From positions 59,332,933 through 59,396,932 of the forward strand of contig NC_081554.1 of NCBI RefSeq assembly GCF_963082655.1: a stretch of 64,000 bases of DNA. Direction: 5' to 3'. Of the stretch, positions 1-10,689 are shown piece after piece. Made by a program: the position numbers and the translations under genes. The notes beneath the pieces were generated by a model. It saw only the letters and a program-made list of their open reading frames with translations. It searched no databases and was not told the origin of the DNA. How positions within the stretch are numbered: position 1 is the stretch's first letter; each line of letters opens with the position of its first letter. Source of the DNA: Stomoxys calcitrans. Lineage: Eukaryota; Arthropoda; Insecta; Diptera; Muscidae.

Positions 1-149
1 ACCGATTCTTATCATATTTAGCTTGGATGTTAGGCGCCCCGGATTACCAGTACGGGGGAAGAGGGCTCGATTCCTAACAGAGTCCTAGACTCAAAATTGT
101 TTAAGTGAATCCTTAAAAGACTGCCACTCTTACCTAATCTAACCTTACC

Positions 150-330
150 CTGCACGGAAGTTGAAAGTCAAAACAAGATCTCTGTGAAAAATTTCAGTCA
201 AATTGGGTGAAAATTTAGGCTTACGGGGGCTTAAGAAGTCGGTACCGGTAATAGGCTCCAATGGAGGCTATATCTAAATTTGAACCGGTATGGCCCATTT
301 TCAATCTCCAATGACCTACATCAATAAGAA
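150..330 (-). repeat. HP-element core fragment, truncated
   Basis: This is core-monomer sequence of the HP family: ctatatctaaatttgaaccg, the 'atggcccatttt' step and the 'cctacatcaataag' step that elsewhere precede the tail. It has neither a palindrome nor subterminal repeats of its own. It stops exactly where the next HP element begins at 331, so it was either the target of that insertion or lost its end to it. Upstream (1-150) there is only a short CTAAC-rich stretch near 130-147 that resembles the 3' tail of the LINE elements; the rest is unrecognised. Confidence 0.6.
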
Positions 331-1866
331 CAAGTAAAAAGGCGTTAAGTTCGGCCGGGCCGAACTTTGGGTACCCACCACCTCGGGTATATATGTAAAC
401 CACCTTTCATCAAAATTCGGTAAAAATTTTATACCTTATACTCATATACCTCATACCGATCTGAACTATATACGACACGGATGTCGAAAAGCCGAACATA
501 AGTCACTGTGTAAAATTTCAGTGAAATCGGATTATAAATGCGCCTTTTATGGCAGCTATATCCAAATCTGGACCGATTTGGGCCAAGTTGCATAAACATG
601 TCGAAGAGCCTAACACAAAGCACTGTCCCAAATTTCGGCGAAATCGGACAATAAATGCCTCTTTCATGGGCCCTAAACCTTAAATCGTGAGATCGGTCTA
701 TATAGCAGCTATATTCAAATCTGGACCGATCTGGGCAGAATTGAAGAAGGACGTCGAAGAGCCTAATCAAACTCACTGTCTCAAATTTCAGCGACATCGG
801 ACAATAAATGCGTCTTTTATGGCCCCAAAACCTAAAACCTAGATATCGGTCTATATGGCTGCTATATCCAAATCTGGACCGATCTGTGCGATATTGCAGA
901 AGTATGTCAAGGGGCTTAACTTAACTCATTGTCCCAAATTTCGGCGTCATCGGTCAATGAATGAGCATTTTATGGGCCCAAAACGATAAATCAAGAAATC
1001 GGTCTATATGGTAGCTATATCCAAATCTGAACCGATCTAGACCAAATTGAAGAAATATGTCAAAGGGCCTAACACATCTCACTGTCCCAAATTTCGGCAA
1101 AATCGGATAATGAATGTGGCTTTTATGGGCCTTACACCATAAATCGGAGGATCGATCTATATGGCAGCTATATCCAAATCTGGACCGATCTGAGCCAAAT
1201 AGACGAAGGATGTCGATTTGGCTTACACAATTCACTGTCCCGAATTTCATCAAAATCGGATAATAAATGTGGCTTTTGTGGGTCTAAGACCCTAAACCGG
1301 AGGATCGGTCTATATGGCAGCTATATCCAAATCTGAACCGATCTGGGCCAATTTAATGAAGGAAGTCGAAGGGTCTAAGACAACTCACTGTCCCAAATTT
1401 CAGCGAAATCGGATATTAAATGTGGCTTTTATGGGCCTAAGAGCCTAAATCGAAGGATCGGTCTATATGGCAGCTATATCCAAATCTGAACCGATCTGGG
1501 CCAAATTGACGAAATTGACAAAATCGCGTAATAAATGTGGCTTTTATGGGCTTAAGACCCTAAATCGGCCGATCGGTCTATATGAGGGCTATATCAAGAT
1601 ATAGTCCGATATAGCCCATCTTCGAACTTAACCTGCTTATGGACAAAAAAAGAATCTGTGCAAAGTTTCAGCGCAATATCTCCATTTTTAAAGATTGTAG
1701 CGTGATTTCAACAGACGGACGGACGGAACGACATGTCCAGATCGTCTTAGGTTTTTACGCTGATCAAGAATACTTTATAGGGTCGGAAGTGGATATTTCG
1801 ATGTGTTGCAAACGGAATGATATAATGAATATACCCCCATCCTTTGGTGGTGAGTATAAAAAATAA
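331..1866 (-). mobile_element. HP element (HINE/DINE-1-like), near complete
   Basis: The left end carries CAAGTAAAAA and, 18 bases in, the perfect palindrome gttcggccgggccgaac (349-365), followed by tacccaccacc. The right end carries the complementary ggtggtgagta after the conserved 'gacggacgg' block (about 1715). Between them are about eight tandem monomers of 150-160 bp, each with a version of ggtctatatggcagctatat (near 551, 705, 857, 1011, 1162, 1317, 1471). There is no coding capacity; open frames here are monomer read-through. The sense strand is taken as minus because Helitron-class elements carry the hairpin at the 3' end. Class assignment is inference; the structure is directly visible. 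Confidence 0.75.
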
Positions 1867-1949
1867 AAAAAATATGTTAACTTATTGGCATTCAGTTTTG
1901 TATTACAGACTCTCCGGGCAAAAAATATAGGTATGGCCGTAGCAGAACA

Positions 1950-2063
1950 AACAAATGAAAACGAGCTTTGTTCGGCCGGGCCGAATCTTGGGTACCCACC
2001 ACCATGGATTTCGCTAAAAGTTGACCTTTTTTGACTTATGCTATGGTGGTGTGTAAAATAACA
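1950..2063 (-). mobile_element. Miniature HP element without core monomers
   Basis: A palindrome ttcggccgggccgaa (1972-1986) is followed by tacccaccaccatgg and, only about 60 bp later, by the complementary ctatggtggtgtgtaaaata. This looks like both HP ends joined with almost no core, about 110 bp in all. It may be a deletion derivative or an ancestral short form. It lies between a complete copy and a SINE fragment. Confidence 0.55.
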
Positions 2064-2211
2064 GCGAATTGAAGCTAGCATGGCTGGTAGCATAAAAAGT
2101 TTGGTCAAGCGTAAATCTTTTGAAATGTCTAAAAGGTGTTGTTTCAAATGTGAGTACGATCCAATGCGGTTTCCCCCAGGTTGTCAATGGTGGTTTTTAA
2201 TTAACCACTTT

Positions 2212-2345
2212 TGTAGGAGGCCAAAGTGGCTCAGAGGTTTACAAGTACGTCAATGATGTTGAAAGCCTGGATTCGAGTTCTGGCGAGAAAATATGAAAAC
2301 ATGTTCAGCGGTGACTATCAGTCATAAATAAAGCTTCTGTGCACT
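2212..2345 (+). mobile_element. tRNA-derived SINE, decayed 5' part
   Basis: It begins 'ggaggccaaagtggctcagagg' and continues to an approximate B box ggattcgagttctggcgag, matching the head of the better SINE copies at 51.3 and 52.2 kb. The A-box-like tggctcagagg is recognisable. The body is lost after about 'tcagcggtgactatcag'. This is the most diverged head among the SINE copies and implies an old insertion. Confidence 0.6.
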
Positions 2346-2490
2346 CATAGAAAAAAGTTTGTTGAAAATAGCAAACACTGTCTGCTGAATATTAGCAGTT
2401 AATTTTACTGCTAGCAGGCTTGCTGCTGAAAAAGTCTGTTGTTTGCTGAAAATGACTGCTGCTTAATTATGAAAGGGATGTTAGAAGAAA

Positions 2491-3413
2491 CAAGTAAAAG
2501 GGTACTAAATTCGGCCGGACCGAATCCTGAGAACCCACTACTGTGGGTTCTGCTAAAAATTTACACAAAATAAATTTAGTTGAAGGCCATAATTTTTTTT
2601 CTACATGTCAAACTTTTGTCAAACTAGCAAAAATTAAAGCTTCTAGGAACCGAACAAGGATGATCTAGAGACAGGTTTACATGGGAGCTATATGGGAGCT
2701 ATATCAGGTTATAAACCGATTTGAACTATATTTGGCCCAGTTGTTGGAAATCATAACAGAACGCTACATGCTCAATTTCAGCCAAATCGGACAATAATTG
2801 CGGCTTGTAAGGGCTCAAGAAGTCATATCGAGAGATCGGTTGATATGGGAGCTATATCAGGTTATAGACTTATTTGGAAAGTATTCGGCACAGCTGTTTC
2901 AAGTCATAACAGTACACCGCATGTAAAATTTTAGCCAAATCGGACAAATATTGCGGCTTCCGGGGGCTCAGGAAGTCAAATTGAGATATCGGTTGATATG
3001 GGAACTATATCAGGTTATTAACCGATTTGAACCATATTTGGCCTAGTTGTTGAAAGTCATAACAAAACACTACGTGCTCAATTTCAGCTAAATCGGACAA
3101 AAATTGCGGCTTGCAATGATAAAAGAAATCAAATCGGGAGATCGGTTGATATGGGAGCTATATCCAAATCAGAACCAATATGGCCCATTTGGAATTGCCA
3201 ATGGCCTACATTAATACCAAGTATCTGTTCAAAATTTCAAGCGGCTAGCAGTAAGGTTTGACCGCTATCGTGATTTCGACAGTCGCACGGACGGACGGAC
3301 ATGGCTAGATCGACTCAGAACGTCGAGATAACCAAGTATGTACATACTTTATGGGGTCTTTGACGTATATTTCGAGGTGTCACAAACGGAATGACTAGAT
3401 TAGTATAACAAAA
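2491..3413 (-). mobile_element. HP element, type-2 core monomers
   Basis: The left end is caagtaaaagggtactaaat, then a mutated palindrome ttcggccggaccgaa. The right part has the conserved acggacggacggacatggct block (about 3288), 'tactttatggggtctttgac', and a weak end near 3410. The core monomers are a different type from the 331-1866 copy: they carry 'cagttgttggaaatcataac' and 'ttgcggcttgtaagggctc' steps about 155 bp apart. Monomer type therefore differs between copies that share the same ends. No coding sequence. Confidence 0.7.
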
Positions 3414-3607
3414 AAGGGCGCAGATCGGAACCTGTGGAAAATGAACTTACAACCGAAAACGCCTTACAATGGACAGTGGTGACACGCAGACCTACAAAGA
3501 ACAGAGGAAAGCCTGAATCCCATAAGAACGTGGTTAGACCACAAGGAGAGCCACTTACATTCCAAACCGGAAGCATCAGCTACGCTGATATAATGTCTTA
3601 TATATAG

Positions 3608-3888
3608 CAAGTAGGAGCGCGCTAAGTTCGGCAGGGCCGAATCTTATATACCCTCCATCAGGGGTCGTATTTGTCGAGGTCTTCGCGCAGTATCTCTTTT
3701 TTGGCAAATAAAGAATAATGGATAAGAATTGTTATGCTATTAGAGCTACATCAATTAAAGGTCGATTCGGGCCATAAATGAATTGAATGTTGAAGACCAT
3801 AGTAGAAGTCATTGTATAATATTTCAGTCCATTCCGATAAGAATTGCGCCTTGTACGGGCTCAAGAAGCTGAATCGGGCGATCGGATT
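3608..3888 (-). mobile_element. HP element, palindrome end only, cut by LINE A
   Basis: CAAGTAGGAGCG, the palindrome variant ttcggcagggccgaa, and tataccctccatcagggg are followed by about one and a half core monomers ending 'gggcgatcggattat'. The sequence then switches abruptly to LINE A coding sequence at about 3889. The missing half is not found beyond the LINE, so this is a truncated copy and not a cleanly split one. Confidence 0.65.
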
Positions 3889-5228
3889 ATAGTTTGGTGG
3901 TCTGCTATGCAGAAAAAGTGCAACATAAGGACCATACAACAGGTTCAGAGAACATGCCGTCTTGGCATAGGCGGAGCGATGGGGACCACGCCCACTAGGG
4001 CACTGGAGACTATTCTAGATATCCGACCCATTGACATACAGATTAAATGTGAGGCAGCCACTACGGCTATGAGACTTAAGGCGATGGGAGAATGGATTGA
4101 GGATGGGAGCAGCTCATACCATCACGATATAATCGAGGCGACGATAGGAAACCTGGAAGGAAGGGAAGAGGTTTCCGATTGGATACCTGAGATAAACCTT
4201 GAAGTCGAGAGCGAGGCACTGCTGCCATCGGCATAGTCTTCGATTGACGAAACCCTAGTATTGCCATCTGGAAGATCATGTTACACGGATGGATCAAATC
4301 TAAAGGACAGAGTGGGCCTGGGGGTTTACATTGAAAACCCAGGGACTGACATCTGTTTTAGACTGCCTGACCATAATACGGTCCTGCAGGCGGATATCCT
4401 GACGATCACGGAATGCGTGAAGTGATGAGGTGCAAACGCGAGGATGTAGAGTGCATCTTTTCATCTTTACCGACAGTAAAATTGCCATAAGGGCAATAAC
4501 AACCAGGACGGTAAGGTCACGAACAGTTGTGCATTGTAAGAAGGAGATTAACGCCTTCTCTGAGGATGGCAAAATCCGCATCGTTTAGGTGCCGGGCCAT
4601 AACGGAGTAAGGGAAAATGAAAGGGCAGACGATTTGACGATGAAGGCCAGATGACTGCCGTCAATAAACTTTGTTAACCCGAAGCCTTTCTGGTCGACGC
4701 AGTCCGAGTTAAGGGAGTGGGCGACGCATGCGCATGCAACATTGTGGAACAGCGAAACGGTCAGTAGGACGGCGAAAATCCTATGGGGGGATCCAGATCG
4801 TGAGAAGACAAGGCTGTTACTGAAAGGAAGTAAAAAGGAGGTCAGTATAGCTTTTGGTGTCATAATGGGACATATAGGACTACGAGCTTACTTATGTAAA
4901 ATCGGTGCGCCCAGTGATAGCATGTGTAGGGCATGCGGGGTAGATGATGAGACGTTGGAGCATTTCCTTTGTCATTGCCCGGCTTTCGCTTCCAACAGAT
5001 ACCGGTACTTAGGTGGAGACACAATATCAGACATGAACCATCTTAGGGGAGTGGCATTGAAAACAATTAAGGATTTTGTAAGTAGCACGGAATTTCTAAC
5101 TTAAAATTTTCCTTTCAGAGTTTCCTTTTTGGTTTTGAGAGCGCACAAAAAGCCGATTACTGGCTTGGGTGTATGTCCATAGTAGCATGGGGCGGATTAA
5201 TATCTGCACCCTCTTTTCAACCTTACCT
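3889..5228 (+). mobile_element. LINE family A, 5'-truncated: RNase H, CCHC, 3' UTR
   Basis: The copy starts inside the RT thumb at a V-W-W-S-A-M-x-K-K-C-N motif. It continues through the connection region (IRTIQQVQRT, TRALETILDIRPIDI) to an RNase H domain starting near 4250 (YTDGS, then HNTVLQAD, where D replaces the expected E). After 'VSIAFG' comes a knuckle, CRACGVDDETLEHFLCHC (about 4925-4978). The 3' UTR ends in a conserved block shared by all family A copies (agcgcacaaaaagccgatta, catggggcggattaatatc, then ctcttttcaacctta). RNase H downstream of RT is known for I, R1 and LOA-type non-LTR elements; which clade is not settled here. Stops and frameshifts make it non-functional. Confidence 0.85.
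4742..5104 (+). pseudogene. C-terminal zinc-knuckle reading frame of LINE A ORF2
   Basis: This is the longest clean reading frame left in this copy: 120 codons from an internal Met to a natural-looking stop. It covers WNSETVxRTAKILWGDPDRE, then GHIGLRAYLCKIGA, then the CxxC...HxxxCxC knuckle, and ends FVSSTEFLT. The stop is probably the original ORF2 terminus because the conserved 3' UTR follows it. The start is only the first Met in a truncated frame. No independent gene is implied. Confidence 0.7.
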
Positions 5229-5291
5229 AGCAGAATTCATGGTAGTGGGTTCCAATGAATCGGCCCTGCCGAACTTAGCGCGTTTTTATTC
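5229..5291 (+). mobile_element. HP element palindrome end, isolated
   Basis: Reads catggtagtgggttcc, then the palindrome variant ttcggcagggccgaa in complement (tcggccctgccga), then cttagcgcgttttta. Its orientation is opposite to the HP fragment at 3608-3888, so the two do not flank the LINE as halves of one element. Confidence 0.55.
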
Positions 5292-5374
5292 GAAATATTT
5301 TTTTGAAGAACCCAAATCACGTTTTTATGTGCTTCTCTTAAAATATCAATGATTGCTGTTCGATTCTAGTTTAT

Positions 5375-5530
5375 TCTTAATGATAAGGGACCACCTTTTT
5401 ACAACCAAGTCCGAAGGGTGTGCCGCAGTGCGACAACTGTTTGGGGAAAAGTTTTTATATGGCATAGTACCTCATAAGTTACAATGTCCACCTTTGATTC
5501 TGAACGCCTGGGTTCGAAGGGCACTAATCA
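5375..5530 (-). mobile_element. tRNA-derived SINE, strongly decayed
   Basis: In complement order it shows aagggaccaccttttta, gtgccgcagtgcgacaac, gtttggggaaaagttttta, ggcatagtacctcataag and the head piece gaacgcctgggttcgaag. These are the SINE body landmarks in the correct order, with a deletion between body and head. The tail end is lost. Confidence 0.6.
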
Positions 5531-5534
5531 AATA

Positions 5535-6065
5535 TTGTCAAATCCAAACTTTGCAGAGATCACATTAAGACAGAGGTTTTTGTAGGTAGACAATGCAGTG
5601 AAACCACCCAAAATTTTACAATTTCAGCAAAATTTAAAACTCGTTCATGTCTTGGACATATACATATGCTGCCATTCACTGGCTCCCTACAATGGTCAAT
5701 ATGCATTTATTTACTTTGTAAGCATTTTCTCTCTTGTTGATATTTCTCAGCCCATTTCCCAGTTTGGCGTGTATTGTCAGTCGACTGGGCATGGAAGGTA
5801 CCTAGCTGCTGCATTGATAACAAATAATTGCTGTTATCGTTGCAGTTGTTACAACATTTCAATGTTGTTTTATTTATTTGTTTGCCGTTTGGCTTGCATT
5901 GGCTAATTTATTTTTGTCCAAAATGATGGAGATCTCAGTGTACACACTTTTGTTGCCAAAAACACGTACATTTTGGTGGGGCGAACACATTGGGGTGGTT
6001 AGGTGTTTGAAAAATGGCAGAAGTTTGGTAAACGAAAAGCCATATAAAACAATTTAAGTGAGAAG
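5535..6065. other. Unrecognised AT-rich DNA
   Basis: The largest forward frame (5598-5906, about 100 codons, cysteine-rich) shows no family I recognise and no codon-bias or splice context. I see no repeat landmarks here. Treated as non-coding. Confidence 0.4.
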
Positions 6066-6068
6066 CAA

Positions 6069-6175
6069 CAAGTAGAAAGTGCCAAGTCCAGCCGGGCCGA
6101 ATCTTGGGAACCCACCACCATGGATTCCGACAAAAATTTGCCCTTATTACTTCGATGCCTTTTTCTATAACTACT
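6069..6175 (-). mobile_element. HP element palindrome-end fragment
   Basis: CAAGTAGAAAG is followed by a mutated palindrome (gtccagccgggccgaatc) and acccaccaccatggattc. About 60 bp of internal sequence follow, then the LINE A 3' UTR begins. The first half of the palindrome has lost its pairing, so the copy is old. Confidence 0.55.
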
Positions 6176-6197
6176 TGAGGTTACATTTTAGTACATA

Positions 6198-6293
6198 GAG
6201 CGCACAACAAGCCGATTACTGGCTCAGGTGGCCATTGTGGCATGGGCGGATTAATATCCACACCCTCTTTCAATCTAACCTAACTCAGTTTGT
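6198..6293 (+). mobile_element. LINE A 3' UTR end only
   Basis: It contains agagcgcacaacaagccgat, then 'catgggcggattaatatcc', then 'accctctttcaatctaacct'. This is the terminal ~95 bp of family A with no coding sequence, an extreme 5' truncation typical of target-primed reverse transcription. Confidence 0.75.
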
Positions 6294-6319
6294 ATTTAAA
6301 TTATTTTGTAACAATCAAA

Positions 6320-6535
6320 CCGGAAATTGATTGCAGTTTCGATAGTCTCAAGAAGTCATATCGAAGGCACAAGCATTTGAGAGGGCCTATATCAGTATAT
6401 AGCCCGATTGAGATCATACTTGGCACGCATGTTGGAAGCCAGTAGGAAGTAGGAAGTTGAGGCTACAAGGAGCTCAAAATGGAATCTGGGGAAAATTGAG
6501 GTTTCGAAGTTTTCAAGAAGTCAAAATTAGAAATC
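6320..6535 (-). repeat. HP core monomers, degraded
   Basis: Landmarks such as 'tctcaagaagtcatatcga', 'gagggcctatatcagtatatagcccgattg' (about 6390) and 'gcatgttggaagccag' mark about one and a half monomers without either end. Confidence 0.5.
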
Positions 6536-6660
6536 GTGTCTTGCCACAGAGATATGGCAAGAAATTGTAGAGCAGAAGAGTTGGCAAAACAAGACACTAC
6601 CATACACATTCAAGGGGCACTGAAATCTGTGGGTATAACTCTAGAGCAGTGGCGGGCTAA
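6536..6660 (+). pseudogene. RNase H fragment of a third non-LTR family
   Basis: The frame reads C-H-R-D-M-A-R-N-C-R-A-E-E-L-A-K-Q, then IQGALKSVGITL. It matches the last catalytic block of LINE-encoded RNase H (canonical form GHRDIxGNxxADELA), with the final Asp changed to Glu. It is followed by a short CA microsatellite (about 6660-6675). It differs from the family A version (GHNGVRGNERADxLA). The zinc-finger fragment at 22.96 kb may belong to the same family. Too short to place in a clade. Confidence 0.5.
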
Positions 6661-6689
6661 TACACACACACACACTTTTACATATATTT

Positions 6690-7385
6690 GTGAACGCGAA
6701 GCAGAACATATAAGCCCAAGGGCTTGGAAATATTATGCACGCTAGTACATGTGCCCAATATTGCTTTAGCGACATGTAAGCTAAGTTTTCATGATCAGGC
6801 CACGGACGGATTAAGGCTAACAGATTTAGCCGCGGCAAAAAACAGCACCAGATTTCAACATCGAAGGATTCACACGACCAAATGGTTGTCACCCGATCAA
6901 AACATAAAGAAACCAAATTGATCATGTTGTAATAGATGAAAGACCTTCATCCAGAGGGAAGACATTTATCTATGTACGATCGATCCGTGGAGCGAATATA
7001 GATTCGGATCATTACCTTGTTGCAGCAAAGGTTCGCACCCGTCTGAGCATGGCCAGGAGAGTACGATCGGATACTGCACGGAAGCTGGACATTAAAAAGC
7101 TGCAAACAAAACAAATGGCAGCGGTATACTGACCCAACTGCTTGATAAAAGCACTCAAACGCAGTGGCAAACTATTGTCCACTCCATGAGAAATGCCGCG
7201 AAATCCATACTTAGGTACCGGAAGCCTCTTTCAAGAAACCCATGGTACGACCAAGAGTGTCGAAATGCTACTGAAGCTACGAGTGCGGAATATAGAACAA
7301 CCCTGCAATCAGTAGCAACGCGCCAGATGAAGGAGCGACAACGGGAGAAAAGAAGAGAGGTGAAACGTCTATTTTTCAGAAAGAA
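6690..7385 (+). pseudogene. RTE-like endonuclease/linker fragment
   Basis: Matches the longer RTE-like copy at 13.6-16.8 kb through most of its length: DGLRLTDLAAAKN, then TKWLSPDQN, then a linker (ARKLDIKKL; RNPWYDQECRNATEA; QSVATRQMKERQREKRREVKRL). Several frameshifts separate these blocks. It ends where an HP element starts at 7386, within the KKKEME-like basic stretch. The first ~80 bp (6690-6770, caagggcttggaaatattat) are not in the 14-kb copy but recur with this fragment at 8.1 kb. Confidence 0.7.
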
Positions 7386-9606
7386 CAAGTAAAAGCGTGC
7401 TAAGTTCGGCCGGGCCGAATCTTATATAGCCTCCACCATGGATCGCATTGTCGAGTTCTTTTCCCGGCATATCTTCTTAGGCAAAAAAGTATATAAGGAA
7501 AGATTTGCTCTGCTCTTAGAGCGACATCAAGATATGGTCCGCTTTGGACCACAATTAAATTATCTCAGCCAATTCGAATTAGAATTGCGCCCTTTGGGGG
7601 CTCAAGAAGTAAAATAGAGAGATCGATTTATATGGGAGCTGTATCGGGCTATAGACCAATTCAGACCATAATAAACACGTATGTTAATGGTCTAGAGAGG
7701 ATCCGTCGTACACAATTTCAGCCAAATCGGATAATAATTGCGACCCCTAGAGGGTCAAGAAATCAAGATCCTAGATCGGCTTATATGGCAGCTATATCAG
7801 GTTATGAACCGATTTGAAACTTATTTGACACAGTTGTTGAGAGAAAGATTAAAATACGTCACGCAAAATTTCAGCCAAATCGGATAGGAATTGCGCCCTC
7901 TAGAAGCTCAAGAAGTCAATATCTCAGATCGGTTTATATGACAGCTTTATCGGGTTATGAACCGATTTGAACCATACTTGACACAGTTGTTGGATATCAT
8001 TACAGAACACATCGTGCAAAATTTCATTCAAATCGGATAAGAATTGCGAACTCTAGAGGCTCAAGAAGTCAAGACCCAAGTTCGGTTAATATGACAGCTA
8101 TAGCTATATATATGAAAGCAAAGCAGAACATATAAGCCCATGGGCTTGGAAATATTACGCACTCTAGCATATGTGCCCAATATTGCTCTAGCGACATGTA
8201 AGATAAGTTTTCATGATAAGGCCATGGACGGATTGAGGCTAATTAATTTAGCGGCGGCAAAAAACAGCACCAGATTTCAACATCGAAGGTTTCACACGAT
8301 CAAATGGTTGCCAGCCGATCAAAACATAAAGAAACCAAATTGAAAATAGACCAATTCAGACCATGGGTTTTGGACCGATTTGAACCATACTTGGCACAGT
8401 TGTTGGATATCATAACAGAACACGTCGTGCAAAATTTCATTATAATCGGATAAGAATTGCGCCCTCTAGAGGCTCAAGAAGTCAAGACCCAAGATCTATT
8501 TATATGGCAGCTATATCGAGTAATGGCCCGATCGATTTATATAGGAGCTGTATCGGGCTATAGACCGATTCAGACCATAATAAACACGTATGTTGATGGT
8601 CATGAGAGGATCTGTCGTATAAAATTTCAGCCAAATCGGATAATAATTGCGACCTCTAGAGGCTCAAGAAGTCAATATCCCAGATCGGTTTATATGGCAG
8701 CTACATCAGGTTATGAGCTGATTTGAACCTTATTTGGCACAGTTGTTGAGAGAAAGATTAAAATACGTCATGCAAAATTTCAGCCAAATCGGATGGGAAT
8801 TGCGCCTTCTAGAAGCTCAAGAAGTCAAGACCCAAGATCGGTTTATATGACAGCTATATCGGGTTATGGACCGATTTGAACCATACTTGGCACAGTTGTT
8901 AGATATCATAACCGAACACATCGTGCAAAATTTCATTCAAATCGGATAAGAATTGCGCACTCTAGAGGCTCAAGAAGTCAAGACCCAAGTTCGGTTTATA
9001 TGGCAGCTATATCAGGTTTTGGACCGATTTGAACCATACTTGGCACAGTTGTTGGAAGTCATAGCGAAACACGTCATTCATTCCCATCGGATAAGAATTG
9101 CGCACTCTAGAGGCTCAAGAAGTCAAGACCCAAGATCGGTTTATATGGCAGCTATATCAGGTTATGAATCGATTTGAACCATACTTGGTACAGATGTTGG
9201 ATATCATAACAAAACACGTCGTGCAAAATTTCATTCAAATCGGTTAAGAATTGCGCCCTCTAAAGGCTCAAGAAGTCAAGACCCAAGATCGGTTTGTATG
9301 GCAGCTATATCAAAACATGGACCGATATGGCCCACTTACAATACCAACCGACCTACTCTAATAAGAAGTATTTGTGCAAAAATTCAAGCGGCTAGCTTTA
9401 CTCCTTCGAAAGTTAGCGTGCTTTCGACAGACAGACGGATAGACGGACAGACGGATGGACAGACGGACGAACATGGCTAGATCGACATAAAATGTCGCAA
9501 CGATCAAGAATATATATACTTTATGGGGTCTCAGACGAATATTTCGAGTAGTTACAATCAGAATGACGAAATTAGTATACCCCCATCTTATGGTGGAGGG
9601 TATAAA
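7386..9606 (-). mobile_element. HP element, full length with both ends
   Basis: The left end has CAAGTAAAAGCGTGC, palindrome ttcggccgggccgaa (about 7405-7419) and tatagcctccaccatgg. The right end has 'gacagacggacgaacatggc', 'tactttatggggtctcagac' and 'cccccatcttatggtggagg' then gtata (about 9580-9604). Type-2 monomers (~150 bp) fill the core, with a 235-bp RTE fragment lodged inside. The palindrome end is preceded by AA, as in most other copies, and the far end by an A-run. This would correspond to a T-rich target on the sense strand. Confidence 0.75.
8105..8342 (+). pseudogene. RTE fragment lodged in an HP element core
   Basis: About 225 bp nearly repeating 6690-6920 (gaagcagaacatataagccc, then the DGLRL-x-x-LAAAKN frame, then the IKKPN end). 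The surrounding sequence on both sides is HP core monomer, so this piece sits inside the 7386-9606 element. Both copies end at the same point (aaacataaagaaaccaaatt). Confidence 0.7.
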
Positions 9607-9607
9607 A

Positions 9608-10680
9608 AGGGAGCTCTCCAAGCGGGGTGATATCTTCGGCACTATTTAAACTCTACCCATCCTCCATCCCAACTCAGACGGCAAAGGGATTGTATCATAT
9701 GCGGAGGATTGTACGATCATGGCATCAGGCCCTCGACCCATTGTTGACATCTGCCTCAACGAACTTGCCTCATATTTCGCTGCAAGAAATCTAAAGATAT
9801 CTGCTACCAAATCTTCAGGCACATTGTTCACTAGAAATACGCGTGAGGTGATTACTGAGCTGAAAGTGATGGTCGATGGAAAAATCATTCCGACCATCAA
9901 GTGTCCCAAAATACTTGGCCTCACATTTGACCGCTCTTACACATTCTGCCCACATGCAGAAACAAGGTCCTCAAGTCACTTGCCGGCAGCACTTGGGGTG
10001 CTGACAAAGAAACCTCGATCTGTGGCAAGTTATGCAACGCCAATGTGGTCTCGTCAGCTGAGTGACACGCAGTGGAATAAAAAATTCAAATCTATCAGAA
10101 TTCCGCCCTTCTTCTCACATTGTTTACTTCCATCGGGAGACAAAGATCCTACCAAAGCGAAGACATAACTACATGCTGTCTAGGCTTTTGGGCTGTTATC
10201 GCAGAGATCATCCAAATCATCATCTTGCTGATAGGTATTCACCTCCCAGAAGCCTTAAGGTAGGTCTACATGATCTAGAGCATGAGGTTCAGCGCTACAG
10301 AAGAGAACCTCTAGATCAAGCGGCATATCAAGCAGATCTGGACAACATTCAGGCAGACACGGGTGAATGTAGTGCTTGGAGATTGACCGCCTCCTGTTCC
10401 ACCTAAAGATATTGATCTCCCCAAGCAAACCAGAGTAGTTTTGGCTCAATTACGTTCCAGCTGATACAGCCGCCTCAATTCCTTTCGAGCAAGGACTGAT
10501 GCCAAAGTCCAAGATGTATGTCCCCATTGTGATCAGTGACCACACGTCATCTGTTTAACTGCTCGGCCAGACCCACTCGACTCAGATCCAGATGCCTGTG
10601 GATGCACTCCATCTTAGTCGCAGAGTTCCTGGATCTGGACACACTAGAGAATCATAGAACACAATAAACTGTTACAACAT
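9608..10680 (+). mobile_element. Jockey-like non-LTR element, 3' part
   Basis: Begins within the RT domain at a G-x-x-Q-x-G-x-ISSALF-type motif (9608-9650). The catalytic box follows as Y-A-E-D (9698-9709) where YADD is expected, so the active site is altered. Then come CTIMASGPRPIVDICLNELA, NLKISATKSSGTLF, ILGLTFDRSYTF, the thumb, and a C-terminal block NHHLADRY...YRREPLDQAAYQ and the CxxCD...H region (10490-10630), which resembles Jockey-clade C-termini. Frameshifts occur near 10075 and 10400. The 3' region has AATAAA at about 10660. The start abuts an HP element end, so 5' sequence is lost. Confidence 0.7.
9719..10168 (+). pseudogene. RT thumb frame of the Jockey-like element
   Basis: This 149-codon frame starts right after the YAED box and covers the RT palm-to-thumb transition (VMVDGKIIPTIKCPKILGLT, then SYATPMWSRQLSDTQWNK). 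It shifts frame at about 10075, where the overlapping frame continues with HNYMLSRLLGCYRRDHPNHH. There is no independent start; the first Met is internal to the domain. Non-functional. Confidence 0.6.
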
Positions 10681-10689
10681 CAACTGTAT

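Noticed and set aside
331..1866. CRISPR-like array (regular ~155-bp repeats)
   Set aside because: Repeats are long, contiguous and diverged without unique spacers, and the context is eukaryotic. These are core monomers of a transposable element.
3608..5291. One HP element split by a LINE A insertion
   Set aside because: The HP pieces on the two sides are in opposite orientation and both are palindrome ends, so they are not two halves of one copy.
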